Numbered from the stretch's first letter, positions 41,802 through 50,949 are shown. The stretch is 64,000 nt of DNA from Pseudomonas sp. Irchel 3H7 (GCF_900187605.1 NZ_FYEA01000004.1:186001-250000); one strand, 5' to 3'. Program-made: numbers and translations. Notes: generated from the letters alone by a model not told the origin.

Positions 41802-42821
41802 ATGAACGCCCCCCGCACACCCAAACCTGCGCGCAAGAAGCCTGACACCGCGACCCCGGCCAAGACCGTCGAGCCGCGTGAAAAGGCCAGCCTGCACCCG
41901 CGCAATCGCCATCAGGGTCGTTACGACTTCCCGGCGCTAATCAAGACCACGCCGGAACTGGCGAAGTTCGTGATCACCAACCCGTACGGCAAGGAAAGCA
42001 TCGACTTTGCCAGCCCCGATGCGGTGCGCGTGTTCAACCGGGCGCTGCTCAAGTCGTTCTATGGCATCCAGCATTGGGACATCCCGGCAGATTACCTCTG
42101 CCCGCCTGTTCCGGGCCGTGCCGATTACGTGCACTTCCTTGCGGATTTGCTGGCCAGCATGAACGACGGCAAGGTCCCGCGCGGTGCGATCGTCAACGTG
42201 CTGGACATCGGCATGGGCGCCAACTGCGTGTATCCGCTGATCGGTAACAGTGAATACCGCTGGCACTTCCTCGGCTCGGAGATCGACCCGACGGCCGTTG
42301 CCGCTGCAACGGCCATCGTCCAGTCCAACGATCTGAACAAGGTCATCAAGCTGCGCCAGCAGGAGAACCGCAAGCACATCCTGATTGGTCTGTTGGAACC
42401 GGGCGAGCGCTTCGACCTGACCATGTGCAACCCGCCGTTCCACGCCTCGATGGATGAAGCGACCAAGGGCAGCGAGCGCAAATGGCGCGCACTGGGCAAG
42501 GCCGACCCGAAACGCAAACTGCCGGTGCTGAACTTCGGCGGCCAGTCGGCTGAGCTGTGGTGTGAAGGCGGTGAAGCGCGCTTCGTGACGCAATTGATCG
42601 CCGAGAGCGCGAATTTCCAGCATAAAGTGCTGTGGTTCAGCACCTTGGTGTCGAAAGCGTCGAACCTGCCGGCCATTGAAACCGCGCTGAAGAAGGCCGG
42701 AGTGCTGGAAAGCCAGGTCGTGGAGATGTCTCAGGGCCAGAAGCAAAGCCGTTTCGTCGCCTGGACGTTCCAGACCAAGTCCGAGCAGCAGATCTGGCGC
42801 CGCGAGCGCTGGGTTCGCTGA
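41802..42821 (+). CDS. rlmF: 23S rRNA (adenine-1618-N6)-methyltransferase
   Basis: 339 residues from the ATG at 41802. The N-terminus is a basic tail ([20 protein letters not shown]), followed by [12 protein letters not shown], typical of RlmF. The methyltransferase fold shows [16 protein letters not shown] (SAM site) and the N6-adenine motif [12 protein letters not shown]. It methylates A1618 of 23S rRNA using S-adenosylmethionine. An ATG at 41721 is in frame but adds 27 residues not expected for the family. Position after valS matches other Pseudomonas genomes. Confidence 0.93.
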   Translation: MNAPRTPKPARKKPDTATPAKTVEPREKASLHPRNRHQGRYDFPALIKTTPELAKFVITNPYGKESIDFASPDAVRVFNRALLKSFYGIQHWDIPADYLCPPVPGRADYVHFLADLLASMNDGKVPRGAIVNVLDIGMGANCVYPLIGNSEYRWHFLGSEIDPTAVAAATAIVQSNDLNKVIKLRQQENRKHILIGLLEPGERFDLTMCNPPFHASMDEATKGSERKWRALGKADPKRKLPVLNFGGQSAELWCEGGEARFVTQLIAESANFQHKVLWFSTLVSKASNLPAIETALKKAGVLESQVVEMSQGQKQSRFVAWTFQTKSEQQIWRRERWVR

Positions 42822-42839
42822 TAGCTGCGCAGATGCCCC

Positions 42840-42932
42840 TGTAGGAGCTGCGGCACGCTGCGATCTTTTGATCTTGATCCTGAAGAACAAGATCAAAAGA
42901 TCGCAGCCTCGTTTCACTCGACAGCTCCTACA
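42840..42932. repeat. REP pair (family A, diverged)
   Basis: The left copy reads taggagctgcggcacgctgc and the right copy reads gatcgcagcctcgtttcact followed by cgacagctcctac, so the loop of each is altered and the right one is about 5 nt longer. The pair lies between the convergent rlmF and hupN genes. Confidence 0.8.
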
Positions 42933-42965
42933 AGGCGGTCTCATTCCTCGCCAAATCGCAGACAC

Positions 42966-43006
42966 AAAAAAACCGTGCCCGGATCGCTCCGGTGCACGGT
43001 TTTTTT
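42966..43006. terminator. bidirectional intrinsic terminator
   Basis: AAAAAAACCGTGC pairs with GCACGGTTTTTTT, and the inside CCGGA/TCCGG pairs around a tcgc loop with one bulged base. It lies 11 nt past the hupN stop on the minus strand and also faces rlmF. Confidence 0.95.
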
Positions 43007-43017
43007 ATCGCTGCGTC

Positions 43018-43299
43018 TTACTTGTTCACAGCGTCGGTCAGGCCTTTGGCCACAACCAGCTTGATCACTTTCTTAGCAGGGATTTCGATGGCAGCGCCAG
43101 TCGAAGGGTTACGGCCAGTGCGGGCAGGACGCTCGGTCACTTTCAGCTTGCCGATACCTGGCAAGGTGATTTCGCCGCCGTTTTCCAGCTGATCGGCAAC
43201 GATTTGGCCCAGTTGGTCCAGAGCGTTACGCGCGGTGGTTTTCGGCGCGTCGATAGCTTCAGCGATGTCGGCGATCAGTTGGTCTTTAGTAAGAGCCAT
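43018..43299 (-). CDS. hupN: HU-family nucleoid protein (HupN-like)
   Basis: 93 residues from the ATG at 43299. MALTKDQLIADIAEAIDAPK begins the HU fold, and the DNA-binding arm has the conserved RPARTGRNPSTGAAIEIPA. It bends and compacts DNA as a dimer. Pseudomonads carry several HU genes; the position between rlmF and yejK is that of hupN as I recall it from P. putida. The upstream extension to 43380 is unsupported. It ends in a strong terminator. Confidence 0.93.
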   Translation of the reverse strand: MALTKDQLIADIAEAIDAPKTTARNALDQLGQIVADQLENGGEITLPGIGKLKVTERPARTGRNPSTGAAIEIPAKKVIKLVVAKGLTDAVNK

Positions 43300-43694
43300 G
43301 TAGTGTTCCTTCCCTATCAAATTCATATGGATTGCAGAGTGCAGTGTCAGCCATCGAGCCCGATCTTCTGGATCTGGCACCCTCGGCGATAACCACGACG
43401 AGTCGGGTTATAGATACCGAAATCAGGGTTTGGTTCGACCTGACAAATGCTGATTGCACGCTTAACGCAGTGACTTCGCGTAAGACCGGGCAAAACTAGC
43501 ACAGAGCCGGGGAAATATCCGCCTCTAGCTACCCATTTGGTCAGCTTTATTGCGCTAAATCGGTAAAAAACTGCATAAGCGCCAGAGCGCGCCCCGGTTT
43601 TGCCCTACAACCCGCGCCAAAACCAGTGGTTGCGGTACACTGGGCGCTTTTTCGGGGGAGCCTGCCCTCCTCCCTTCCAACAGCCGAGAAGCCC
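43300..43694. promoter_or_regulatory. divergent hupN / yejK promoter region
   Basis: 395 bp without a gene. It must contain the promoters of both divergent genes. An AGGGAA ribosome-binding site for hupN is visible next to 43299 (ttccct on the plus strand). I see no clear operator, repeat or RNA gene in the rest. Confidence 0.5.
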
Positions 43695-44699
43695 ATGCCG
43701 ATCCGTCATTGCATCGTCCACCTGATCGACAAAAAACCCGACGGCACACCCGCAGTTCTGCACGCCCGTGACACGGAACTGGCCGAGTCTGCAGCCATCG
43801 AAAACATGCTCGCCGACCTCAACGAGAGCTACAACGCCAAACAGGGCAAAGCCTGGGGCCTGTTCCATCCGGAGTCCGGCGCGTTCCCCTTCAGCGGCTG
43901 GCTGAAGGAATACATGGAGGGCGGCAAGGACTTCACTGCGTTCAGCAAAGTCGCGGTCGAACACCTGCAAAAACTGATGGAAGAGTCGAATCTGTCGGTC
44001 GGCGGACACGTGCTGTTCGCCCACTATCAGCAAGGCATGACCGATTACCTGGCCATCGCCCTGCTGCACCACAGCGAAGGCGTGGCAGTGACCGATGAAC
44101 TGGACGTGACCCCGTCGCGCCACCTTGACCTAGGTCAGTTGCACCTGGCGGCGCGGATCAACGTCTCTGAATGGCAGAACAACAAGCAGTCCAAGCAATA
44201 CATCTCGTTCATCAAGGGCAAGAACGGCAAAAAGGTTTCGGAATACTTCCGCGACTTTATCGGCTGCCAGGAAGGCGTCGACGGCCCGGGCGAGACCCGG
44301 ACTCTGCTCAAGGCTTTCAGCGACTTCGTCGAGAGCGAAGACCTGCCGGAAGAATCCGCTCGCGAGAAGACCAAGACCCTGGTCGATTACGCCAGCAGCC
44401 AGGCCAAACTCGGCGAACCGATGGGTCTGGAAGAGTTGTCCGAGCTGATCGACGAAGAACGCCCGAAAGCCTTCTACGATCACATCCGCAACAAGGACTA
44501 CGGCCTGTCGCCTGAAATTCCGGCGGACAAACGCACCCTGAATCAATTCCGCCGCTTCACCGGCCGCGCCGAAGGCCTGTCGATCAGCTTTGAAGCGCAC
44601 CTGCTGGGTTCGAAGATCGAATACGACGAAGAGGCTGGCACCCTGGTGATCAAAGGCCTGCCAACGTCGCTCACCGATCAGTTGAAGCGGCGTAACTGA
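43695..44699 (+). CDS. yejK: nucleoid-associated protein YejK (NdpA family)
   Basis: 334 residues from the ATG at 43695, the family-typical [20 protein letters not shown]. The NdpA domain runs through the whole protein, with [20 protein letters not shown] and [20 protein letters not shown] as conserved blocks. YejK associates with the nucleoid; its exact role is unclear. It lies divergent from an HU gene, which fits a nucleoid context. Its stop overlaps the start of the glutaredoxin gene by one base (TGATG). Confidence 0.93.
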   Translation: MPIRHCIVHLIDKKPDGTPAVLHARDTELAESAAIENMLADLNESYNAKQGKAWGLFHPESGAFPFSGWLKEYMEGGKDFTAFSKVAVEHLQKLMEESNLSVGGHVLFAHYQQGMTDYLAIALLHHSEGVAVTDELDVTPSRHLDLGQLHLAARINVSEWQNNKQSKQYISFIKGKNGKKVSEYFRDFIGCQEGVDGPGETRTLLKAFSDFVESEDLPEESAREKTKTLVDYASSQAKLGEPMGLEELSELIDEERPKAFYDHIRNKDYGLSPEIPADKRTLNQFRRFTGRAEGLSISFEAHLLGSKIEYDEEAGTLVIKGLPTSLTDQLKRRN

Positions 44700-45049
44700 T
44701 GCTCGGCAATGTGCTGAAGAAGGTTGCACTGGTTCTGCTGGTGGTCGTGGTTTATCAGAACTGGGGCAAGATCGAGCGGGTGTTCAACCCGTCACAAATG
44801 GTCTCGGAGCAGACACGGGCGCAGGCCAATGTCGTGCTCTACGCCACTGACTGGTGCGGCTACTGCAAGCAGACCAAACGCTTTCTCGACAGCAAGGGGA
44901 TTGCGTTCAAGGAGTTCGATATCGAGAAGGATGCCGAGGCGCGCAAGGCGTATGAGGCATTGGGTGGACGCGGGATTCCGTTGATCGATGTGAACGGCAC
45001 ATTGATTCGCGGGTTTGACCCGGACGAAATCCTCGCCGCACTGAAATAA
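44699..45049 (+). CDS. membrane-anchored glutaredoxin family protein
   Basis: 116 residues. One N-terminal membrane helix (KVALVLLVVVVYQNW) is followed by a glutaredoxin fold with the redox motif CGYC in YATDWCGYCKQTKRFLDSKG and the cis-proline region GRGIPLIDV. The likely role is thiol-disulfide exchange at the membrane; the topology (cytoplasmic or periplasmic) cannot be decided. The start overlaps the yejK stop, so the two genes are coupled. Confidence 0.88.
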   Translation: MLGNVLKKVALVLLVVVVYQNWGKIERVFNPSQMVSEQTRAQANVVLYATDWCGYCKQTKRFLDSKGIAFKEFDIEKDAEARKAYEALGGRGIPLIDVNGTLIRGFDPDEILAALK

Positions 45050-45051
45050 CC

Positions 45052-45140
45052 TGTAGGAGTGAGCCTGCTCGCGATAGCGGTGTGTCAGTCGATAAATCCG
45101 CCGATTGACACACCGCTATCGCGAGCAGGCTCACTCCTAC
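45052..45140. repeat. REP pair (family B, inverted)
   Basis: tgtaggagtgagcctgctcg...cggtgtgtcag is matched by tgacacaccgctatcgcgag...cactcctac; the arms pair over more than 35 nt with a loop around gtcgataaatccgccga. It lies between the convergent glutaredoxin and GST genes. Confidence 0.92.
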
Positions 45141-45165
45141 AAAGTTTTGCTACAGACTTGAGAGA

Positions 45166-46101
45166 TCAGCGGGCTTCGATACGAAAACCAAAGCGCGGGA
45201 AGTGCACATGCACCACGCCGCCGCGCTCGTCTTCGCGCCGAATGATCAACTCTTCGCTGCCGGCAAACAGCAACTCACCCACCACCGGATCAACCCCGTA
45301 ATCCGTCGCAGCAATCGCCACCTGCTGACCAGCCTTGAAACCGTTCGGATCAACGAACTGCTCATCCGGCAATGCTGCCGGTGTCGCCTTGCGTGCAACC
45401 TCAAGCGCCTCTTCCGACGTCATCGCACTGGCTGCGCCATGACCAAAGCCCAGCACTCGCCCCAACCAGGCTGCAACCGCCGGATACTCATCCACCAGCG
45501 GTGCCGTGACGTGAGTCGCTTTCAGGAACCACATGGGATGCGCCAGTGCAAAGTCGGCAATCGACGGCTCGCCAAACAGAAAGTCACCCTGCTCGCGTTG
45601 CAACTGCTGCTCCAGCCGCGCCATGATCGTCGGCCACTGATGCTTGGCTTGTTCGGCAGACAAACGCGTGGCGCTGCCACCACTGAACAGACCGGCACGG
45701 TCGGCGATAAAAGCTTTGATCGCTTCCGGTGGCAGCTTGGCGAAACGCACGGCAACCGATTCCGGCTGGAACACCAGACTCACGGCATGCTGGAACACCA
45801 CCGAATCAGCCCAAGTGGCAAAACTCGCGGAGGTGAACTCCTGACCTTCAGGGAAGAACGCCGGCAAAGCCTTTTCCTGCTCCAGGCGCCGCGCGATTAA
45901 CGATGTGTCGCAATAGATGTCAGCGCCAATCTGCAACACCGGTGTCTTGCGGTAGCCGCCAGTCAGCGCGGTCAGATCCGGTTTCGGCATCACCGGCGAA
46001 ATATGCACCGAGCGCCACGACAAGCCTTTGAAACCCAGCAGCAGGCGGGCCTTCTCGGCAAATGGGGAGGTCGGGTAGTGGTGCAGAATCAACTCGGACA
46101 T
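45166..46101 (-). CDS. glutathione S-transferase family protein with C-terminal extension
   Basis: 311 residues, longer than a plain GST (about 200-230). The N-terminal thioredoxin-like domain starts ELILHHYPTSPFAEKARLLL and contains RKTPVLQIGADIYCDTS. The helical GST C-domain follows (LFGEPSIADFALAHPMWFL). About 65 extra residues at the end (from FVDPNGFKAGQQVAIAATDY) look like a small beta domain. Substrate is unknown. It converges on the glutaredoxin gene across a REP pair. Confidence 0.85.
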   Translation of the reverse strand: MSELILHHYPTSPFAEKARLLLGFKGLSWRSVHISPVMPKPDLTALTGGYRKTPVLQIGADIYCDTSLIARRLEQEKALPAFFPEGQEFTSASFATWADSVVFQHAVSLVFQPESVAVRFAKLPPEAIKAFIADRAGLFSGGSATRLSAEQAKHQWPTIMARLEQQLQREQGDFLFGEPSIADFALAHPMWFLKATHVTAPLVDEYPAVAAWLGRVLGFGHGAASAMTSEEALEVARKATPAALPDEQFVDPNGFKAGQQVAIAATDYGVDPVVGELLFAGSEELIIRREDERGGVVHVHFPRFGFRIEAR

Positions 46102-46185
46102 GCTCGGCTCCGCCGCTCAGATAGTGAGCCAGCAGCTTAGCGCGCATTTGCTTAGCAGCCTACAGATCTGCCTGATGGGAACCAA

Positions 46186-46488
46186 TCAGTCAGATTGATA
46201 AGACGCAACTAGGCATTCCTTTGCGCTTTTCTTGAGCTTTTTGATCAAGCGTTCCTGACGCAACGCATCGCTCTTGTCGCGGCACAGCTCGGTGTAGACC
46301 AGCGCCATCGCCGGGCTGGAGAGGAAGAACCGTGCACCTTTGCCGCTTTGATGCTTGGCGAAACGACGCACCGGGTCATCACTGATCCCGCAGTACAACG
46401 AACCATTGGCGGCGCGAACGAGGTAGACGAACCAGGATTTGCTCACGGGTTCGGCGACATCGACAGATTTTTCGCTAAGGCTGGTCAC
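46186..46488 (-). CDS. GIY-YIG nuclease superfamily protein (YhbQ-like)
   Basis: 100 residues. The GIY-YIG core is seen as [20 protein letters not shown], with [16 protein letters not shown] and [11 protein letters not shown] as the later conserved blocks (Arg and Glu of the active site). Single-domain members are structure-specific or of unknown nuclease function. It stands alone on the minus strand between GST and an NTF2-like gene. Confidence 0.88.
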   Translation of the reverse strand: MTSLSEKSVDVAEPVSKSWFVYLVRAANGSLYCGISDDPVRRFAKHQSGKGARFFLSSPAMALVYTELCRDKSDALRQERLIKKLKKSAKECLVASYQSD

Positions 46489-46527
46489 TTCGGGATCTAG
46501 ACGTGTAGGAAACAGGCGGCGATCTTA

Positions 46528-46998
46528 TCAGCGACCGGCCTGAAATGCCTTCAGTCCCTTCAATGCCTGGGCGCGCACGGCGTTGCGCACCAGCGGCGTC
46601 CAGCCCAGTAGCAGGCCTTTGAAACCGAGCGCCTGACGCGACCAGCGCCACAGATCAAAATGATCGTGGTGCTCGCAGATCTTGCCGTCACGGAACACGA
46701 AGCGGGCCTGGATATCGTTGACCACGACGTTGCCGGTCTGGCTGAACAGGTAGGTTGCGACCCAATGTGCACCGCCGCTGCGTTCATCGGCACGAACGTT
46801 GTCGAAGGTCAGCGAGAAGTCTTTGGCGCGGGTAGTGAGCATGCGCCACATGTCGCCGGCATCGCGGCCACGCAGTTCGCCGAAGGCCGGGTCGCTGAAC
46901 ACTACATCGTCGGTGTAGCAGGCGGCCATGGCTTCGGCGTCGAGGCGCTGGAAGGCCTGGTAGAAGCGGGTGATCAACGCGGCGTGGGCTTCGCTCAT
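46528..46998 (-). CDS. nuclear transport factor 2 (SnoaL-like) family protein
   Basis: 156 residues from the ATG at 46998, which has GGAGAT just upstream. MSEAHAALITRFYQAFQRLD and ACYTDDVVFSDPAFGELRG are the typical opening of SnoaL-like proteins, and IQARFVFRDGKICEHHDHFD closes the fold. Members are small enzymes or ligand binders; no function can be assigned. An upstream extension to 47073 lacks a ribosome-binding site. A REP pair lies upstream. Confidence 0.85.
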   Translation of the reverse strand: MSEAHAALITRFYQAFQRLDAEAMAACYTDDVVFSDPAFGELRGRDAGDMWRMLTTRAKDFSLTFDNVRADERSGGAHWVATYLFSQTGNVVVNDIQARFVFRDGKICEHHDHFDLWRWSRQALGFKGLLLGWTPLVRNAVRAQALKGLKAFQAGR

Positions 46999-47101
46999 GG
47001 GCAATCTCCAAGATAGGTACAGATTGCCAGCACGATAGTCTGCAATGTGCAGAAACACTATCGGCATTCGCAAACCGAATACCCGCTGTACACAAAACCC
47101 A

Positions 47102-47190
47102 TGTAGGAGTGAGCCTGCTCGCGATAGCGGAGTGTCAGTCAGCGCAACGTTGACTGGTATAAAGCTATCGCGAGCAGGCTCACTCCTACA
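47102..47190. repeat. REP pair (family B, inverted)
   Basis: tgtaggagtgagcctgctcg...atagcgg faces ctatcgcgagcaggctcact...cctaca around a loop containing cagtca/tgact. It lies between two minus-strand genes, after the CynX-like transporter gene. Confidence 0.92.
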
Positions 47191-47202
47191 GTTTGAACCG
47201 CG

Positions 47203-48507
47203 TCAGATCTTCTCGCTTTGCACTTGCACGTACAGCGCACGCCCGGCGCCAAGCCCGGCGATGATCGCACCTGTACCGATGATGCCAAAGATCCAGCCGA
47301 CGGCATTCCAGCCGCCGGTCCAGTCATGCACCACGCCGACCGCGAACGGCCCCATCGACGCCAGCGTGTAACCAAAACCCTGAGACATGCTCGACAGGTT
47401 CGCCGCGACATGTGAATCCCGCGAGCGCAACACGATCAAGGTCAGCGCCAGACTGAACGTACCGCCCTGCCCCAGACCCAACAGAATCGCCCAGCCCCAC
47501 AGCCCTTCGATCGGCGCATACAGACAACCGAACAGACCGCCGAGGGTCAGCGCCATCACCACCACAATCGCCAGACGCTGATCCTTGCCGCGAGTGGCCA
47601 GCCACGGCGCAGCCAGTGAACTGGCCAGTTGAATGATCACCGAACCGGACAACACCAGACCGGCCTGGGTTGGCGTCAGTCCACGACCAATCAGGATCGA
47701 CGGTAACCAGCCGAAGACGATGTAGGCCAGCGATGATTGCAGGCCCATGTACAAGGTCACTTGCCAGGCCAGCGGATCACGCAGCAGACCGCGTACGCGG
47801 TATGCAACATTGTGCGCGCCATGTTTCTGCCCGACTTGCGGCAACCAGAACACCGCTGCAACCAACGCCGGAATCACCCAGAAACCCAGGCCCATCGCCC
47901 AGCTACCACCGAAATGCTCACTCAGCGGCACGCTGGAACCTGCCGCCATCGCTGCGCCCAGGCACAGCGCCATGGTGTAGACACCGGTCATGGTGCCGGC
48001 GTGTTTGGCGAAATCGCGTTTGACGATGCCCGGCAACAGAACGCCGATGATGCCAATACTGGCACCACCCAATACGCTGCCGGCGAACAGGCCGATCTCA
48101 CCGAAGTTGCTGCGCAAAATGATCCCGCCCGCCAGTGTCAGCAAAATCCCCAGCACCACCCGCTCAGCACCAAAACGTCGCGCCAGAATCGGTGCCAGTG
48201 GCGCAAACAAACCGAGGCACAACACCGGCAGCGTAGTCAGCAGACCGGCCTGAGCCGCCGACAAGCCAAGACTTTTCGACACATCGCTGAGCAGCGGCGC
48301 CATGCTCGACAGCGCCGGACGCAAGTTCAGCGCCACCAGAATCAAGCCGAGCAGCAACAACCACGGCCGGCGCACCAGCGGATGGCTCTGTTGGACTTGC
48401 TCGTCGTCAGCCTCGGCGTCGATCAGCAGTTCTTCAAGTTCTGCCGTGCGCTTCGGGGCTGTGGATATCTCGGTGCGGGACATGGATTTCTCGGTTTCAA
48501 GGTTCAT
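47203..48507 (-). CDS. MFS transporter, CynX/NimT (cyanate-type) family
   Basis: 434 residues. A hydrophilic N-terminus of about 40 residues is followed by twelve membrane helices, beginning RPWLLLLGLILVALNLRPAL, the hallmark of the CynX group (LNLRPALSSMAPLL). The substrate is unknown; family members handle cyanate or nitroimidazoles. Its first 11 nt overlap the end of the upstream GntR regulator gene, so the regulator and transporter form an operon and the regulator probably controls it. Confidence 0.85.
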   Translation of the reverse strand: MNLETEKSMSRTEISTAPKRTAELEELLIDAEADDEQVQQSHPLVRRPWLLLLGLILVALNLRPALSSMAPLLSDVSKSLGLSAAQAGLLTTLPVLCLGLFAPLAPILARRFGAERVVLGILLTLAGGIILRSNFGEIGLFAGSVLGGASIGIIGVLLPGIVKRDFAKHAGTMTGVYTMALCLGAAMAAGSSVPLSEHFGGSWAMGLGFWVIPALVAAVFWLPQVGQKHGAHNVAYRVRGLLRDPLAWQVTLYMGLQSSLAYIVFGWLPSILIGRGLTPTQAGLVLSGSVIIQLASSLAAPWLATRGKDQRLAIVVVMALTLGGLFGCLYAPIEGLWGWAILLGLGQGGTFSLALTLIVLRSRDSHVAANLSSMSQGFGYTLASMGPFAVGVVHDWTGGWNAVGWIFGIIGTGAIIAGLGAGRALYVQVQSEKI

Positions 48508-49153
48508 TGATCAACTGCCTCGACAAAGCTTTGGCCCGTTCCGGGTCGCGTTGCTCGACCGCATCGAGCAACGCGATGTGCAGGTCGAACACTTCCTGAC
48601 GGCGCGGGACGATGTTCAGGGTCTGCCGCAATTGCGCGCCGACGATGCTGGAAAAGTAGCGATACAGCTCGCTGAGGGTCGGGTTGTGCGCGGCGTCGAC
48701 CAGACGGCGGTGGAACACCAGATCGCAGGCGATATAGGTGTCGAGATCGCCGTGGTAGTGGCTGCCGCTGGTGCCGAGCGCTTCACGCAATGCGACGAGG
48801 TCTTCGTCGGTGCGGCGCAATGCCGCCAAACCGATCGCTTCGACTTCGAGGATGTGGCGGGTTTCCCGCGCCTGTTCCAGCGAGCATTGCGACAGCGCTT
48901 TCAAGGTATCCATCGGATCGACCACTGCGCGCAAGTAACTGCCATCGCCCTGGCGAATCTCGATCAGCCCGGAAAACGCCAATACGCGCATGGCTTCGCG
49001 CACGGTGTTGCGGCTGATGCCCAGTTCGGCGCACAGCTCGGGTTCGGTCGGCAAACGCTCGCCAACCTGCCAGGCACCGCCGTTGATGCGCTGACGAAGT
49101 TGATCCAAGGCCTGATCGACCAGGGATCGTTTGATGAGTGGAGAAATGTCTGA
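48497..49153 (-). CDS. GntR-family (FadR subfamily) transcriptional regulator
   Basis: 218 residues from the ATG at 49153 (AGGG upstream; a TTG at 49177 would add eight residues). The winged-helix domain has GERLPTEPELCAELGISRNT followed by VREAMRVL, and the FCD effector domain is all-helical, with IACDLVFHRRLVDAAHNPTL. FCD domains usually bind carboxylates with a metal. It is cotranscribed with the CynX-like transporter. Two inverted repeats lie just upstream and are candidate operators. Confidence 0.88.
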   Translation of the reverse strand, partial: SDISPLIKRSLVDQALDQLRQRINGGAWQVGERLPTEPELCAELGISRNTVREAMRVLAFSGLIEIRQGDGSYLRAVVDPMDTLKALSQCSLEQARETRHILEVEAIGLAALRRTDEDLVALREALGTSGSHYHGDLDTYIACDLVFHRRLVDAAHNPTLSELYRYFSSIVGAQLRQTLNIVPRRQEVFDLHIALLDAVEQRDPERAKALSRQLINEP

Positions 49154-49168
49154 CATAGGATTCGCCCT

Positions 49169-49210
49169 TTCATCCAATCATAGGATGAATTTTCTGACAT
49201 GTTAGTCAGA
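49169..49210. promoter_or_regulatory. two candidate operator palindromes upstream of the GntR gene
   Basis: TTCATCC-aatca-taggatgaa pairs over seven bases (49169-49187), and TCTGAC-atgtta-GTCAGA is a perfect 6-bp inverted repeat (49193-49210). Both lie within 60 nt of the regulator start. Which of them, if either, binds the protein cannot be told. Confidence 0.45.
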
Positions 49211-49276
49211 CCCGTGTAGGACGGCAACCACCTAGGGTCAATCGGAGACACATGAAGCGGTATTTTCGATTGGTCA

Positions 49277-49299
49277 AAATTACCCTTTAAGGGTAATTT
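49277..49299. promoter_or_regulatory. MqsA-type operator palindrome
   Basis: AAATTACCCTT-t-AAGGGTAATTT is a perfect inverted repeat with 11-bp arms, 24 nt before the toxin gene. MqsA antitoxins bind palindromes of this general form in their own promoter, so autoregulation is likely. Confidence 0.75.
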
Positions 49300-49322
49300 C
49301 AGGGACAGGGTTTTGGTTTCTT

Positions 49323-49634
49323 ATGGAAAAGAACACACCCCATTACGACTTGGCGGTGATCAAGGCGGAAGTCAGACGACTTGGCAGACAAGCTTTCACC
49401 AAGACCGCGGACAAAACCGGTCTCGATCTCGGTTTTAGCTTCGCAGAAATGCAGGAGATCGTTTTCGAGTTGCAGAACAGGATGTTGTACAAATCGATGA
49501 CCACCTATGACGATCATCGAGTCTGGCAGGACGTGTATCACATCAACTCAAAAGGCCTGGAGATTTACATCAAGGTGACATACCGCCCTGCCGGCGGCGC
49601 ACCGGTAATCTCCTTCAAGGAGAAAAACCCATGA
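49323..49634 (+). CDS. mqsR: MqsR-family mRNA interferase toxin
   Basis: 103 residues. The protein begins MEKNTPHYDLAVIKAEVRRL and has the family's FTKTADKTGLDLGFSFAEMQ and YHINSKGLEIYIKVTYR blocks. MqsR cleaves mRNA at GC-rich triplets and slows growth. It is the first gene of a two-gene toxin-antitoxin operon; its stop overlaps the antitoxin start in an ATGA (49631-49634). As in E. coli mqsRA the toxin comes first. A perfect palindrome lies in the promoter. Confidence 0.88.
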   Translation: MEKNTPHYDLAVIKAEVRRLGRQAFTKTADKTGLDLGFSFAEMQEIVFELQNRMLYKSMTTYDDHRVWQDVYHINSKGLEIYIKVTYRPAGGAPVISFKEKNP

Positions 49635-50122
49635 AAACCCGGCAATGTTTCAGCTGTGGTGCCCGTGAGGGAATGAGGCATTTCGAGGGTCGCGGTGAGA
49701 CCCTGAGTGTCAAAGGCATGGAGCGCCGCGTAGATGATCTCGCTGGCTGGGAATGCCGGCAGTGCGGGGAAATCGAGTGGGATGACGGCACCGATAGCGC
49801 TGATCGTTACACGGAAGCAGGCGATGAGCTGGTTATCGCTGCAAGACAAATGATCGGTTCCGAGATGAAGCGCATCCGGCGCAAATTGCACCTGACGCAA
49901 AAAGAGACGGTGCAACTGCTGTCAGGTGGAGGCCACAACGCATTTTCCAGGTACGAACGAGGCGAATTGCTGCCGCCGAAGGCGTTGATGCTTTTGATGC
50001 GGCTGCTGGATCGTTACCCGCACTTGCTTGCCGATGCGAAAGTCTTGGCCGAAGGGGCTGACTTGAGAGGTGCGTTCAAGTACACCGTGCACAAGGAACA
50101 CGAAACCCTCACCGCTTCCTGA
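49631..50122 (+). CDS. mqsA: MqsA-family antitoxin
   Basis: 163 residues. The N-terminal zinc-binding part has CFSCGAREGM and ECRQCGEIEW (two CxxC pairs); the C-terminal part is a helix-turn-helix of the Xre type (IRRKLHLTQKETVQLLSGGG, then SRYERGELLPPKALMLLMRL). MqsA neutralises MqsR and represses the operon. At 163 residues it is about 30 longer than the E. coli protein, with the extra part after the helix-turn-helix. It is translationally coupled to mqsR and followed by an intrinsic terminator. Confidence 0.9.
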   Translation: MKTRQCFSCGAREGMRHFEGRGETLSVKGMERRVDDLAGWECRQCGEIEWDDGTDSADRYTEAGDELVIAARQMIGSEMKRIRRKLHLTQKETVQLLSGGGHNAFSRYERGELLPPKALMLLMRLLDRYPHLLADAKVLAEGADLRGAFKYTVHKEHETLTAS

Positions 50123-50126
50123 CTCC

Positions 50127-50161
50127 AAAAAACAAACCCGGCACAAGGCCGGGTTGTTTTT
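50127..50161. terminator. bidirectional intrinsic terminator
   Basis: AACCCGGC/GCCGGGTT with a 5-nt loop (acaag), flanked by A-rich and T-rich runs, between the convergent mqsA and aapP genes. Confidence 0.9.
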
Positions 50162-50173
50162 ACACACAAACCA

Positions 50174-50938
50174 TCAATGCAAAATCTGACTCAAGAACAG
50201 CTTCGTCCGCTCGTTCTGCGGGTTATCGAAGAAGTCATTCGGCGCCGCCTGCTCAACGATTTCACCTTTATCCATGAAGATCACGCGATTGGCCACAGTC
50301 CGCGCAAAGCCCATTTCGTGAGTCACGCAAAGCATGGTCATGCCGTCTTCAGCCAGACCGATCATGGTGTCGAGTACTTCCTTCACCATCTCCGGATCGA
50401 GCGCTGAAGTCGGTTCATCGAACAGCATGATTTTCGGTTTCATGCACAGGGCGCGGGCGATCGCCACACGCTGTTGCTGACCACCGGACAGTTGCCCCGG
50501 AAACTTGTGCGCCTGCTCCGGAATGCGTACGCGCTCCAGGTAATGCATGGCGATTTCCTCGGCCTTGCGCTTGGGCATCTTGCGTACCCACATTGGCGCC
50601 AGGGTGCAGTTCTGCAGAATGGTCAGGTGCGGGAACAGGTTGAAGTGCTGGAACACCATGCCGACTTCGCGGCGGATCGCTTCGATCTGCTTGAGGTCGT
50701 TGGTCAGTTCCACGCCGTCGACGACGATGCGGCCCTGCTGGTGTTCTTCCAGACGATTGAGGCAGCGAATCGTTGTCGATTTTCCGGAACCCGACGGCCC
50801 GCACAGGACGATACGCTCGCCCTGTTTGACGTTGAGGTTGATGTCTTTCAGCACGTGGAACTGGCCGTACCACTTGTTGACGCCCTGCATCTGAATAATG
50901 CCTTCAGAACCTGCAGGCTTTTTGATTGCTTCACTCAT
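50174..50938 (-). CDS. aapP: general L-amino acid ABC transporter, ATP-binding protein
   Basis: 254 residues. Walker A is [10 protein letters not shown], the signature [15 protein letters not shown], Walker [14 protein letters not shown], and the switch histidine lies in CVTHEMGFA. It powers uptake by the two permeases encoded just upstream. It is the last gene of a four-gene minus-strand operon (binding protein, two permeases, ATPase) and ends at a terminator. The aap name rests on permease size and gene order. Confidence 0.93.
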   Translation of the reverse strand: MSEAIKKPAGSEGIIQMQGVNKWYGQFHVLKDINLNVKQGERIVLCGPSGSGKSTTIRCLNRLEEHQQGRIVVDGVELTNDLKQIEAIRREVGMVFQHFNLFPHLTILQNCTLAPMWVRKMPKRKAEEIAMHYLERVRIPEQAHKFPGQLSGGQQQRVAIARALCMKPKIMLFDEPTSALDPEMVKEVLDTMIGLAEDGMTMLCVTHEMGFARTVANRVIFMDKGEIVEQAAPNDFFDNPQNERTKLFLSQILH

Positions 50939-50949
50939 TTACAGAACTC

